Shown here piece after piece: positions 44,854 to 53,962 of a DNA stretch of 64,000 nucleotides (the first letter of the stretch is position 1; every line of letters begins with the position of its first letter). The notes under the pieces were generated by a model, which was not told where the DNA came from, made no database searches, and saw only the letters and a list, made by a program, of their open reading frames with translations. The position numbers and the translations under genes are program-made. This DNA comes from Brachyspira sp949287565 (GTDB lineage Bacteria > Spirochaetota > Brachyspiria > Brachyspirales > Brachyspiraceae): the NCBI RefSeq assembly GCF_036997615.1, contig NZ_JAWLQA010000007.1; one strand, 5' to 3'.

Positions 44854-47800
44854 ATGAAAAATTTAATATACTTTTTTGCTAATAATAGAATGCTTGTAAA
44901 TATAATAATATTCGTTTCTATTATGATAGGTCTATATTCATACTATAACATAGATAAAGAATCATTCCCTTCTACAGATTTAGAATTAATGATTTTGCAA
45001 GTTGTTTACCCTGGAGCTTCTCCATTAGATGTTGAGCAAAATGCTGTTATACAAATAGAAGACCAATTAAGGACTATATCTGGAATAGATGAATTTACTT
45101 CTATAATAACAGAAAATGCTGCTATTATATTTGTGCAGCTAGATATGGAAATAGACACTAGCAAAGCTAAAGATGATATATTTAGAAAAATGCAAAGTGT
45201 ACCGGATATGGCAGCTGAAGTTGAAACTATAGAGATAACAGATATAAATCCAAAATTAACTCCAATATACAATATAGGTGTGCATTTCAAAAAAGGATAT
45301 AATGGAGATGAAAAAGTTTTATATGATTTCAGTAAGGAATTAGAAAGACAATTAAAATATGTTGATGGTGTTGCTGATATAAGAGTTCAAGGAAGAACTG
45401 ATCCGGAAATAAAAATTTTAGCTGATCCTGAAAAACTTCAGGAATATTATATTTCTCTCACTGACATAGTAAATTCACTTTCTGCAAGAAACATAAGAGC
45501 CACAAGCGGTGATTTAAAAAAGCCCATTTATATGGATTTAGAAGAAAATGAAGAAGAAAAAACAATAGTTACAATGGGACAATTTGAAAATCCTACAGAG
45601 GCTACTAATGTTGTTGTTCGCTCTACTTTCAATGGGCAAAGAGTAAGAATACAGGATTTGGCAAAGGTAGACAGCGGTTTTGTTGAAAAATCTATATATG
45701 TAAGAATAAATAGTGTTGAAGGATATTCATTAAGCATATTAAAAAAAGAAAATGCTGATATAGTAAAAACTACAGAAAATATAAATGCATTTCTTAAAAA
45801 TAATCCAAATTTAATACCTGAAAATATTGAAGTTACAACTATGGGAGAAACTTCAAGAATGGTATTAGCTCTTACAAATGTTGCCACAAGCAATTTAATA
45901 TTTGGTTTTATCATAATATTAGTGGTTCTTTTAATATTCTTGGATTTCAAAAGTGCATTATTTACAAGCATAGGAATGATAGTTGTAATATTTATCACTT
46001 TTTCATATATACATTTCTCTGATTTAACATTCAATATAATATCCCTTGCTGGAATAATTACAGTTATAGGAATGGTTGTTGATAATAGTATTGTAGTGTG
46101 TGAAAATATATATGACTTTCAAAAGGTTGGTAAGACAGGACTAGATGGTACAGTAGAGGCCGTAAAAGATGTGGTTAGCCCTATAATGGTTGCTACTATG
46201 ACTACCGTTGTTGCTTTTATGCCTATGCTTCTTACTAAAGATGTTGTAGGAAAATTAATTGCACCGTTTCCTAAAGTTGTTGTAGTTGCTTTGATTGCTA
46301 GTTTATTTCAGGCTATATTCCTGCTTCCTAATAATCTTCAAGACAAGACTAAAAAGAATTCCAAATTTAATTTTCTAAAAAAAATAAAAAATCCATTAGA
46401 TTTTGATAAAGAAAAATTATTCAATGCTATGAAGAATCCTTTTAATAAGGCTTTAAAAATATTATTAAAATTTAGATATCTTGTAGTTTTATTCTTTGTA
46501 ATACTTTTAATATTTTCATTTTTCCTAGCCAAAGACAGTCTTAAAAAATTCATACTTATATATGATACAAGCTCAGACAGTATAATGATAAATATTGACT
46601 CAGGAATAGGAAACTCTATTAAAAACACTATGAAATATGTTGAGCAGATAGAAAATGCCATATACAAATCTGTTGATCCTAAAGATTTAATTGCAGTAAA
46701 TAGTGTTGTAGGAAAACAGGTTAATCAAAACATAGTTGATATTTCAGAAGAATCTGCCAATCTAGCTGGTATTACAGTTTATCTTATACCTTCCACAGAA
46801 AGAAAAAAAACAGCCTATGATATAATGGACGATATAAATGCCGAATTAGCAAAAACAAGTTTAAGACAGGAACTTGATGCTTTAATGGTATCAGTTAAAC
46901 TTCCAATGGATCCTGGAAAGGCAGTTGATATAAAAATCGTAGGTAATGATATTAATCAAACTAGAAAAGTAAGAGATGAAGTGAAAGCATATTTACTTAG
47001 TTTAAATGGCGTTATAAATTATTATGATGATGATAAGATAGGAAAAGATGAATTAAGAGTATTATTCAATTATGATGAAATAGCTCAATTAGGTATGAAT
47101 GTTGCTAATGTTGCAAATGAACTTAGAACAGCATACAGCGGAACAGTTGCTACATCAATACAGGAACTTGATTATAAATTAGATTTTAGAGTTCAGTTAA
47201 ACAGAGATTATATATATGATACTAATGTACTTAATAATCTTGTTATACCAAATACTTATAACAGACTTCTTTATTTGAAAAATGTTGCTAAAATAGTTGA
47301 AACAAATGGTGTATCTGCAATAAGGCATTATAATGGACAGAGATGTATAACAATCAATGCCGATTTAGTTCAGGGACAAAATACATCTATACAAGTAATG
47401 TTTGCCATACAGAATAAATTTAAAGATATAAGCCAAAGATATCCGGGTGTTATAATAGGATTCGGAGGAGAAGCAGATCAGACAGTAGGTGCTTTAGATG
47501 GGCTTACAGTTACATTATTTATAGCAATAGTTTTGATATATTTAATATTATTATTACAATTCAAAAAATTTGCTCAGCCTTTGATGATAATGTTCTTAAT
47601 ACCATTTACATTAACAGGCGTATTCATAGCATTTTATGTTCATGGAATGCCTATGTCATTTATAGGTTTTATAGGTATAGTAGGATTATGCGGTGTTCTT
47701 GTTAATGATGGTATTATAATGATAGACTTAATAAACAAAATCATAGAATCCGGTAAAACTAATCCTGATGCTTTGGATAATCCTAAAAAGTTCGCATTTG

Positions 47801-48033
47801 ATTCTATAGTTGAAGGCGCCACTCAAAGACTTTTACCTATATTCTTAACTACAGTAACTACAGTCGGAGGATTGATGCCTACTGTTTATGGTATAGGAGG
47901 AGATGCTGATTTGATAGTGCCTATAGTTATGAGTTTAGCTTACGGACTTATATTCTCAACATTAATAACATTGATATTTTTACCTTGTGTATTTATGATA
48001 GCAGTGGATTTGAAACTTATAAAGTTAAAATAA
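44854..48033 (+). CDS. RND family efflux transporter (AcrB/MMPL-like)
   Basis: 1059 residues from MKNLIYFFANNRMLVNIIIF, which opens directly into helix 1; the in-frame ATG 48 bp upstream is close to the -10 box and adds only a non-conserved stretch. Two halves, each with a large periplasmic loop and several helices: FDSVNIISLAGIITVIGMVVDNSIVV-like helix 4 (VVDNSIV) and VNDGIIMIDLI in the second half. Helix 4 has one Asp where AcrB has an Asp pair. It is energised by protons and expels hydrophobic compounds. No membrane-fusion or outer-membrane channel gene is next to it, so it must borrow partners or act alone. Confidence 0.9.
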   Translation: MKNLIYFFANNRMLVNIIIFVSIMIGLYSYYNIDKESFPSTDLELMILQVVYPGASPLDVEQNAVIQIEDQLRTISGIDEFTSIITENAAIIFVQLDMEIDTSKAKDDIFRKMQSVPDMAAEVETIEITDINPKLTPIYNIGVHFKKGYNGDEKVLYDFSKELERQLKYVDGVADIRVQGRTDPEIKILADPEKLQEYYISLTDIVNSLSARNIRATSGDLKKPIYMDLEENEEEKTIVTMGQFENPTEATNVVVRSTFNGQRVRIQDLAKVDSGFVEKSIYVRINSVEGYSLSILKKENADIVKTTENINAFLKNNPNLIPENIEVTTMGETSRMVLALTNVATSNLIFGFIIILVVLLIFLDFKSALFTSIGMIVVIFITFSYIHFSDLTFNIISLAGIITVIGMVVDNSIVVCENIYDFQKVGKTGLDGTVEAVKDVVSPIMVATMTTVVAFMPMLLTKDVVGKLIAPFPKVVVVALIASLFQAIFLLPNNLQDKTKKNSKFNFLKKIKNPLDFDKEKLFNAMKNPFNKALKILLKFRYLVVLFFVILLIFSFFLAKDSLKKFILIYDTSSDSIMINIDSGIGNSIKNTMKYVEQIENAIYKSVDPKDLIAVNSVVGKQVNQNIVDISEESANLAGITVYLIPSTERKKTAYDIMDDINAELAKTSLRQELDALMVSVKLPMDPGKAVDIKIVGNDINQTRKVRDEVKAYLLSLNGVINYYDDDKIGKDELRVLFNYDEIAQLGMNVANVANELRTAYSGTVATSIQELDYKLDFRVQLNRDYIYDTNVLNNLVIPNTYNRLLYLKNVAKIVETNGVSAIRHYNGQRCITINADLVQGQNTSIQVMFAIQNKFKDISQRYPGVIIGFGGEADQTVGALDGLTVTLFIAIVLIYLILLLQFKKFAQPLMIMFLIPFTLTGVFIAFYVHGMPMSFIGFIGIVGLCGVLVNDGIIMIDLINKIIESGKTNPDALDNPKKFAFDSIVEGATQRLLPIFLTTVTTVGGLMPTVYGIGGDADLIVPIVMSLAYGLIFSTLITLIFLPCVFMIAVDLKLIKLK

Positions 48034-48076
48034 TTTGCAAGGATTACAAAATATATTTAATTAAAAATATTTCATA

Positions 48077-48107
48077 TTGACATTAGAGTTAACTCCAATG
48101 TTATAAT
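48077..48107 (+). promoter_or_regulatory. MerR-type promoter upstream of acetyltransferase
   Basis: TTGACA (48077-48082) and TATAAT (48102-48107) separated by 19 bp, 2 bp longer than optimal. The palindrome CATTAGAGTTAACTCCAATG (48081-48100) fills the spacer, with one mismatch. Elongated spacer plus internal dyad is the signature of MerR-family activation. Same design at 50889-50919 and 52904-52934. Confidence 0.8.
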
Positions 48108-48139
48108 TACAAATATAACAATTAAGGAGAATACTATTT

Positions 48140-48694
48140 ATGAATATAAAAGAATTTTTAAAAGATTATAGTTCAGGCAAATCAATAGATATGTTTTCTG
48201 AAGAGTTTATAAATATAGCAAATAAAATGCAGGAAACAGAAAAACTATTATGGGAATATAATAATACTTTTCAAGCATACAAAAACAATAAAGACATTTT
48301 AAATAAAATTTTTGAAACGAATATTGATGAATCTATAATTATAATGCCTAATTTTCATGTTGATATAGGAAATATAGAATTTGGAAAAAATATATTTATA
48401 AATAAGAACTGCACTATAATGGATATAGGCGGAGTGATTATAGAAGATAATGTACAAATAGCACATAATGTGAGTATAATAACTCCTAATCATGATTTTA
48501 ATAATAGAAATATACTTATACCAAAAAGAATTGTAATAAAGAAAAATGTATGGATTGGTACAGGTGCTATTATACTTCCGGGCGTTACTATAGGAGAAAA
48601 TTCAATAGTTGCTGCCGGTGCTGTTGTAAATAAAGATGTTGAAAGTAATACTATAGTAGGAGGTAATCCCGCTAAAATGATAAAACGTTTATAA
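48140..48694 (+). CDS. Left-handed beta-helix acetyltransferase (maltose/galactoside type)
   Basis: 184 residues. Residues 1-65 form the helical N-terminal maltose-acetyltransferase region; the rest is hexapeptide repeats (IGGVIIEDNVQIAHNVSIITPNHDF, VWIGTGAIILPGVTIGENSIVAAGAVVNKDV) ending in the family C-terminus VGGNPAKMIKRL. The catalytic His is in ITPNHDF. It acetylates a sugar or similar hydroxyl; the substrate is unknown. Its MerR-type promoter ties it to the redox genes downstream. Confidence 0.9.
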   Translation: MNIKEFLKDYSSGKSIDMFSEEFINIANKMQETEKLLWEYNNTFQAYKNNKDILNKIFETNIDESIIIMPNFHVDIGNIEFGKNIFINKNCTIMDIGGVIIEDNVQIAHNVSIITPNHDFNNRNILIPKRIVIKKNVWIGTGAIILPGVTIGENSIVAAGAVVNKDVESNTIVGGNPAKMIKRL

Positions 48695-48818
48695 ATTTAT
48701 ACTCGTTTCAAACCTAAATTGAAGATATTTGAACTATTTCAATTTTTAGTATTTTTATAACTAGTTTTGTCAAGTACTTTTGAAAAATTATATTGTTTTA
48801 GCTTTAATTAATAATAAA

Positions 48819-48855
48819 AAAATTGGTATGTTCTTTATTAAAGCATACCAATTTT
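48819..48855. terminator. Bidirectional terminator between acetyltransferase and MATE genes
   Basis: Perfect 12-bp stem AAAATTGGTATG / CATACCAATTTT, extended by inner CTTT/AAAG. T-rich on the plus exit (TTTTATTTTC) and A-rich before it, so it works for the convergent genes. It lies in a 200-bp gap with nothing else. Confidence 0.85.
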
Positions 48856-48894
48856 ATTTTCTTTTATTTATTACATATCATTTAATAACTATCA

Positions 48895-50268
48895 TTAACT
48901 ATATTGAAACTTTATCCATTTACCGCTTAAATATCTAAATGTAAATATTATAGCCTTCACTATCCAATCAACAAACATAGCTATCCAAGTACCAACCATA
49001 CCCATTTTGAAATATAATGCGAATACATAAGCCAAAACTATCCTGCATAACACCATTGAAACAGAAGCTACTATCATAGGAAACTTAGCATCTCCTGAAG
49101 CTCTGAATACCACAGGCAAAGAATAACCTAAAGGCCATATAATCATCATAATGGCATGATACCATGATAATTTATAAGTATATCCTGTAGCTTCTGCTGA
49201 TAAATGATATATATTAAGTATTATAGGTAAAATAGCAAGCATAATAGCACTAGTTATAGTTTGAGATACATAAATAATAGCTATAATCTTTTTAGTATAA
49301 TATTTAGTTTGATTATAATCATTAGCACCAACACATTGAGATATAATAGTTGTAAGTCCTAAGCCTATAGCCATACCGGGAAGCACCTCTAAACTAGCTA
49401 TAAGTGTAGATACAGAATTTGCAGCTATTGAAGCTGTTCCGAATGTAGATATTAAACTCAATATAAGAAGTCTGCCTAAATAAAACATTCCATTTTCTAT
49501 ACCATAAGGAATGCCTACTGATAATATTCTTTTTATTGTGTTTAAATCCATCTTATACATTATTTTATTTTTTATATATATAAGATTATTTTTATTAAGC
49601 CCCAAAATTATAATTATTAAAGCCGAACCTATTCTGCTAATTAGTGTAGATATTGCCGCTCCTGCTATACCCATTTTAAATACATAAATTAAAAGAGCAT
49701 TCCCTATAACATTTAATATATTCATAGATATCATAATCTTCATTGATATTTTTGAATTGCCTATAGTTCTAAACATTGAAGCCCCGCCATTATAAATAGC
49801 TAAAAATGGTATTGAAGCTGCAACTATCAACATATAAGTATTTGCTTCATTTCTCACTTCATCGGTGATGCTTCCGAACAATGCAGAAAATATAGCATCT
49901 TTAAATAAATATATAATTAATGTTATGAATACAGAAAATAATAATAAAAATCTTATAAGCTGATTAATAGAGTCATCTGCCTTTTCTATATTATTAGCTC
50001 CTATATGCTGACCGCTTGCAACTGCACCTCCTGTAGCAACAGCGGCAAATATGCTTATAAGAAATGCAATTACAAAATCCACTAAGAATACAGCAGATAC
50101 TGCAGACTCCCCTACACTAGCAACCATTATAGAATCTATAAGCCCCACTAAATATTCTAAAAATACCTCTATAATAAGCGGAACAAATAATTTTATAAGA
50201 TATTTATTAGAAAACATATAATTAGTTTTTATTTTATTATTAAAGTCCGAATAACTTATATCACTCAC
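48895..50268 (-). CDS. MATE family multidrug efflux transporter
   Basis: 457 residues, about 12 helices. The family arrangement appears as KLFVPLIIEVFLEYLVGLIDSIMVASVGESAVSAV in the first bundle and IPYGIENGMFYLGRLLILSLISTFGTASIAANSVS at the start of the second. MATE pumps expel cationic drugs and metabolites using sodium or protons. It starts 46 bp after the flavoprotein gene in the same direction, so both should be under the MerR-type promoter at 50889-50919. Confidence 0.92.
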   Translation of the reverse strand: MSDISYSDFNNKIKTNYMFSNKYLIKLFVPLIIEVFLEYLVGLIDSIMVASVGESAVSAVFLVDFVIAFLISIFAAVATGGAVASGQHIGANNIEKADDSINQLIRFLLLFSVFITLIIYLFKDAIFSALFGSITDEVRNEANTYMLIVAASIPFLAIYNGGASMFRTIGNSKISMKIMISMNILNVIGNALLIYVFKMGIAGAAISTLISRIGSALIIIILGLNKNNLIYIKNKIMYKMDLNTIKRILSVGIPYGIENGMFYLGRLLILSLISTFGTASIAANSVSTLIASLEVLPGMAIGLGLTTIISQCVGANDYNQTKYYTKKIIAIIYVSQTITSAIMLAILPIILNIYHLSAEATGYTYKLSWYHAIMMIIWPLGYSLPVVFRASGDAKFPMIVASVSMVLCRIVLAYVFALYFKMGMVGTWIAMFVDWIVKAIIFTFRYLSGKWIKFQYS

Positions 50269-50314
50269 TTTCCAACCCTCAAAAAATTAATTTAATTATT
50301 CTTTAATAAAATAA

Positions 50315-50854
50315 TCAAACATTCAATCCCATATTATATGCTTCCTTCATAAACTCTTTATCATTAATTTCTCCTTTATTCCAAACGCTATGTGCTAATA
50401 TAAAGCCTTTCTCCCTTACATCTTCCAAACAATCTAAAAAGCCTCTGAATCCGTCAATAGTTCTAAGCATTTCATCTTTATTTTCAGTAGCAGCAGTTGC
50501 AATAAAATAAAAATCTTTATTCTTAATCTCTAAATATTTAGTAACACATCTGTCTATAAATGTTTTCATTTGAGCATTCATTGTATAGAAGTATACAGGT
50601 GTAGCCATTACTATTACATCAGCTTCAAGCATTTTATCCAATATATCTTTCATATCATCTTTTTGTACGCAAGGCTTATTATTTTTATAGCAAGTTCCGC
50701 AGTCTTCGCAATAACCTATATTCTTATCTTTTAAAAATATTTTTTCAGCATTATGTCCTGCTTCTTTTGCACCTTTTAAAAATTCATCGCATAATGTATC
50801 TGAATTACCTCCTCTTCTTGGGCTAGATGATATTATCAATACTTTTTTACTCAT
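50315..50854 (-). CDS. NADPH-dependent FMN reductase / iron-sulfur flavoprotein-like
   Basis: 179 residues from MSKKVLIISSSPRRGGNSD, chosen because GAGGTG precedes it and the longer frame would begin at or before the promoter. SSPRRGGNSDTL is the FMN phosphate-binding loop; the cluster CEDCGTCYKNNKPC resembles the cysteine motif of iron-sulfur flavoproteins; TPVYFYTMNAQMKTFIDR binds the isoalloxazine side. Probably reduces quinones or electrophiles. Operon with the MATE pump. Confidence 0.85.
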   Translation of the reverse strand: MSKKVLIISSSPRRGGNSDTLCDEFLKGAKEAGHNAEKIFLKDKNIGYCEDCGTCYKNNKPCVQKDDMKDILDKMLEADVIVMATPVYFYTMNAQMKTFIDRCVTKYLEIKNKDFYFIATAATENKDEMLRTIDGFRGFLDCLEDVREKGFILAHSVWNKGEINDKEFMKEAYNMGLNV

Positions 50855-50888
50855 TTTATAACACCTCATTTTTATTAATTTTGAAAGT

Positions 50889-50919
50889 ATTATAGCATTA
50901 GAGTGCACTCCAATGTCAA
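50889..50919 (-). promoter_or_regulatory. MerR-type promoter upstream of flavoprotein-MATE operon
   Basis: On the minus strand TTGACA (complement 50914-50919) and TATAAT (complement 50889-50894) with a 19-bp spacer. The spacer palindrome CATTAGAGTGCACTCCAATG (50896-50915 on plus) differs from the copy at 48081-48100 only at the centre (GTGCAC for GTTAAC). Gene order: promoter, 35 bp, then the ATG. Confidence 0.8.
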
Positions 50920-51095
50920 ATGATTTTATAGAGTTTTTTATAAAAATGAATAAATTTTATATAAAAATTATAGATTATAAAAATATATAATTAGCTATTA
51001 ACATTCAAGATAATAATAAAATAATAATACAATTCGTTAATATATACATAAATAACTACATTTTGTCAATTTTTATATTTTATAAATGTATTATC

Positions 51096-51462
51096 AACTT
51101 TTTTGTCGCTCACGCTCTGCAGGCTTCGTCAAAGTTTTTATCCTTCGGATACGCTATGCGAAAAACGCAATTACTAGAACTTTATATTAAATATATACTT
51201 ATTAAATATATGACATAACCTAAATTTAGACAATAAATGCAGGCTTTCGCGAAGCGTATCCGAGCCTGTCGAGGATATAGGTTCTCGCCGTAGGCGGGCT
51301 TCGCCTGTGCCAACACCGAGTAGGTGCCTTGCCTACGGCACGCAGAGCGTCGGCAAAAGAAGTGGGGGTGTGGCACGTCTGTGTACTTCGTAGGGCTAGT
51401 CCCCACAAATAATAAAACTAAGAAAATAATTTTTGACAAAATATAATTGTTTAGGTATATAT
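51096..51462 (+). repeat. GC-rich repeat element, copy A
   Basis: A block of markedly higher G+C in a 580-bp gap (50909-51490) without a credible gene. It is collinear with 62521-62905. Shared tracts: CTTCGTCAAAG (51125-51135), AACGCAATTACTAGAACTT (51165-51183, identical in B), GGTTCTCGCC..GGCGGGCTTCGCCTGTGCC, then a promoter-like TTGACA (51434-51439) 17 bp before TATATA (51457-51462). Many hairpins (GTAGG..CCTAC, GGCG..CGCC). Short open frames inside are not convincing. Confidence 0.75.
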
Positions 51463-51490
51463 AAATAATATTATAACAAGATATATATTT

Positions 51491-52378
51491 TTATAATTTA
51501 TTTTTTAGTTCTTCTAAAAATATTTTTGAAGCTTCTGAAAATACCTGATTCTTTTTCCAGACTATTCTTGATTCTATTTCTAATCTTGGATTTAGTTTTA
51601 TAAAGCATAAATCACTTGTATTGGTTGTATTAACTAATTTATCTATAGTTAAAGCATATCCTATACCATCTTCTACCATTAAAGCAGCATTGTAAATCAA
51701 ATTATAACTTAATATAATATTCAATTTATCAAAATCATTTCCTATCCATTCACTAAATTTTGAAGTTTGTATTTTATTATTAAAAAATATTTTTGGACAT
51801 ATTATAGGTATATCAAATAAATCATTTTTTTCTATGAATTTATTTTTAGATAAATGAGAATCTTTCCTCATCAATAATCCATAAACCTCTTTATAAGGAA
51901 TATCTATATAATCATATTTAGATGAATCTATATTTCCTATAAGCACTCCAAAATCTAAAAGTCCTTTATCAAGTTTTTCTGTAATTTCTGAATATGCTCC
52001 GCTATGAATATGATATATTATATTAGGGTAAGATTGTCTAAGACCTTTTATCACATCTGCAATTAATTTCATATAGTAAGTTTCAGCGCATCCTATATAA
52101 ATATCGCCTGCTATAACATCGTCAGAAGATTTAAACTCCATTCTAGTTTTTTCTATCATATCAATAATTTCTTCTGCTCTCTTTTTGAGCAAAACACCAT
52201 CAGAAGTAAGTTTTATACTATAGTTGCTTCTTATAAACAATTTCTTGCCGATTTCTTTTTCTAAATTACTTATTTGTCTTGAAAGATTAGGCTGTGTTAA
52301 ATTAAGAGAATTTGCTGCTTTCGTAATACTTCCTTCTCTGGCAGCAGTTAAAAAATATGTTAAAGACTTTATATCCAT
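51491..52378 (-). CDS. LysR family transcriptional regulator
   Basis: 295 residues. N-terminal HTH MDIKSLTYFLTAAREGSITKAANSLNLTQPNLSRQISNLEKEIGKKLF is the textbook LysR motif; the rest is a substrate-binding-like effector domain (IYIGCAETYYMKLIADVI). It is transcribed away from the merR gene and next to the redox gene array, so it may respond to the same metabolites; the promoter of the repeat at 51434 points into its 3' end. Its target is not readable. Confidence 0.92.
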   Translation of the reverse strand: MDIKSLTYFLTAAREGSITKAANSLNLTQPNLSRQISNLEKEIGKKLFIRSNYSIKLTSDGVLLKKRAEEIIDMIEKTRMEFKSSDDVIAGDIYIGCAETYYMKLIADVIKGLRQSYPNIIYHIHSGAYSEITEKLDKGLLDFGVLIGNIDSSKYDYIDIPYKEVYGLLMRKDSHLSKNKFIEKNDLFDIPIICPKIFFNNKIQTSKFSEWIGNDFDKLNIILSYNLIYNAALMVEDGIGYALTIDKLVNTTNTSDLCFIKLNPRLEIESRIVWKKNQVFSEASKIFLEELKNKL

Positions 52379-52531
52379 TTTTAATACCGATCAATTTTTA
52401 TTTTATAATATCATATTCAGCATTATATATCAATACCTTTTTAGTATAACTAATTATAAGATATAAGTATTTGATATATTTTAATAATAACTTAAAATTA
52501 CCGCATAAGATAAAGCAAAAAGGAGAATATT

Positions 52532-52882
52532 ATGACTATATCAGAAGTAAGCGAATTAACAGGTTTATCAAAAGATACTTTGAGATATTATGAAAAAATA
52601 GGAATAATACCTGAAATAAGCAGAAACAAAAGCGGTATTAGAAATTACAATGATTATAATTTGCAATGCATAAAATTCTCAAAATCAATGCGTGATCTAG
52701 GAATATCATTAGATTCAATAATTAAATATATAAAATTATACAAAAAAGGAAAAAACACCTTAAACGAAAGAAGATCAATACTAATAAATGAAAGAGATAT
52801 TATGCAAAGACATATTAATGAAATGAAAATGAAATTAGAAATGTTAAATAAAAAATTAGAGGAAAAAGATTTCTTTAATTAA
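52532..52882 (+). CDS. MerR family transcriptional regulator
   Basis: 116 residues. Winged HTH TISEVSELTGLSKDTLRYYEKIGIIPEI, second part SGIRNYNDYNLQCIKFSKSMRDLGISLDSIIKYI, then a long coiled-coil dimer helix to the end. No C-terminal metal or drug-binding domain, and only one Cys (residue 46), so it resembles the small AdhR/NmlR-type electrophile sensors rather than metal sensors. Its stop is 21 bp before the MerR-type promoter at 52904-52934; two more such promoters lie nearby. It is the obvious activator of that regulon. Confidence 0.92.
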   Translation: MTISEVSELTGLSKDTLRYYEKIGIIPEISRNKSGIRNYNDYNLQCIKFSKSMRDLGISLDSIIKYIKLYKKGKNTLNERRSILINERDIMQRHINEMKMKLEMLNKKLEEKDFFN

Positions 52883-52903
52883 ATGAAAAAAAATCTTTTC
52901 ATA

Positions 52904-52934
52904 TTGACACTGGAGTTAACTTCAATGATACAAT
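52904..52934 (+). promoter_or_regulatory. MerR-type promoter of the redox gene array
   Basis: TTGACA (52904-52909) and TACAAT (52929-52934) with a 19-bp spacer. Spacer palindrome CACTGGAGTTAACTTCAATG (52908-52927), same centre GTTAAC and flanks as at 48081-48100. It precedes the cupin gene by about 40 bp. Confidence 0.8.
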
Positions 52935-52975
52935 CATAAAACAATTTGTTAGTATAAACTAAAAAAGGAGAAAAA

Positions 52976-53488
52976 ATGAAAAATATTTTATTAATCTTAT
53001 TTGTTTTGATTGCAGCAATATCATGCAATTCAAATAATACCAATAATACTGCTTATAAATATAATGCAGCACCTACAAACACAGTTTTAATTAAGAATGG
53101 AGAGGGACAAAAATCAAAAGGTTCAGCAGACTATTTTACAGGCGATGTTGAAGTTGAAAGTATAACAGCACCTAATGAAACATCTAAATTCTCTGTAGCT
53201 TATGTTACATTTCAAGCTGGTGCAAGAAGTGCATGGCATACCCACCCAGCTGGACAACATTTAATAGTTATTGAAGGTATAGGACTTACTCAGGAAGAAG
53301 GAAAACCTATTCAGGAGTTTAGAGCTGGGGATACTTTATATTGTCCTTCTAATATAAAGCATTGGCATGGTGCTTCTCCTACTTCACCTATGAAACATAT
53401 CGCTATAACAGGAGATTCTAACGGTAATAATGTTACTTGGATGAAACATGTTACTGATGAAGAATATTACAGCTATACAAATCAATAA
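52976..53488 (+). CDS. Cupin-domain lipoprotein
   Basis: 170 residues. Lipobox AAISCNSN with Cys17. Residues about 45-165 are one cupin barrel: AWHTHPAGQHLIVIEG carries the metal-binding His, His and Glu/Gln positions, and DTLYCPSNIKHWHGASP the second motif. Closest in type to the small single cupins linked to quinone or carboxymuconolactone metabolism. First gene after the MerR promoter; 18 bp before the next gene. Export is unusual for this kind of cupin. Confidence 0.88.
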   Translation: MKNILLILFVLIAAISCNSNNTNNTAYKYNAAPTNTVLIKNGEGQKSKGSADYFTGDVEVESITAPNETSKFSVAYVTFQAGARSAWHTHPAGQHLIVIEGIGLTQEEGKPIQEFRAGDTLYCPSNIKHWHGASPTSPMKHIAITGDSNGNNVTWMKHVTDEEYYSYTNQ

Positions 53489-53506
53489 TTAGGAGGATTA
53501 TTATTT

Positions 53507-53935
53507 ATGAAAAAAATTATTATAACTTTCATACTATTTACAGGATTATTCACTATGAATGCATTTGCTCAAAACACAAGAATAAAATTAACTTTTGGTA
53601 GCAATGAAATCTATGCGGTAATAACAAATTCAAAAGCCGGAAATGATTTTTTATCATTACTTCCTTTAAATGTTAAAGCAGAAGATTATAACAGCACAGA
53701 AAAAATATTTTATTTAAGTAAAAAACTAAATACTCAAAATGAACCAGATGGAATAAATCCTAAAGCAGGAGATATAACTTATTATGCTCCTTGGGGTAAC
53801 ATTGCTATATTTTATAAAAATTTTAGATATTCAAATAATTTAATTTATTTAGGAAAATTTGAAAATGCATCAGATATATCAAAACTTTCAAACATGAAAG
53901 GAGATTTTGATATACACATTGAAAAAGCGAATTAA
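53507..53935 (+). CDS. Secreted cyclophilin-like fold protein
   Basis: 142 residues. Signal peptide MKKIIITFILFTGLFTMNAFAQ (cleavage after AFA). The mature part has the strand pattern of the cyclophilin-like family of small bacterial proteins: IKLTFGSNEIYAVI, NGFxxLLPL-like NDFLSLLPLNVKAED, KAGDITYYAPWGNIAIFYKNFRYSNNLIYLGK. Often found beside flavodoxin and aldo-keto reductase genes. Enzymatic role is not established. AGGAGG ribosome binding site 9 bp before ATG. Confidence 0.8.
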   Translation: MKKIIITFILFTGLFTMNAFAQNTRIKLTFGSNEIYAVITNSKAGNDFLSLLPLNVKAEDYNSTEKIFYLSKKLNTQNEPDGINPKAGDITYYAPWGNIAIFYKNFRYSNNLIYLGKFENASDISKLSNMKGDFDIHIEKAN

Positions 53936-53962
53936 TATTTTATTTAATAATTCGGAGATACT

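Noticed and set aside
51182..51439. Open frames on the minus strand inside GC-rich repeat A (85 and 60 codons)
   Set aside because: They cover a repeat with hairpins, have no ribosome binding site or family features, and two overlapping frames are equally open.
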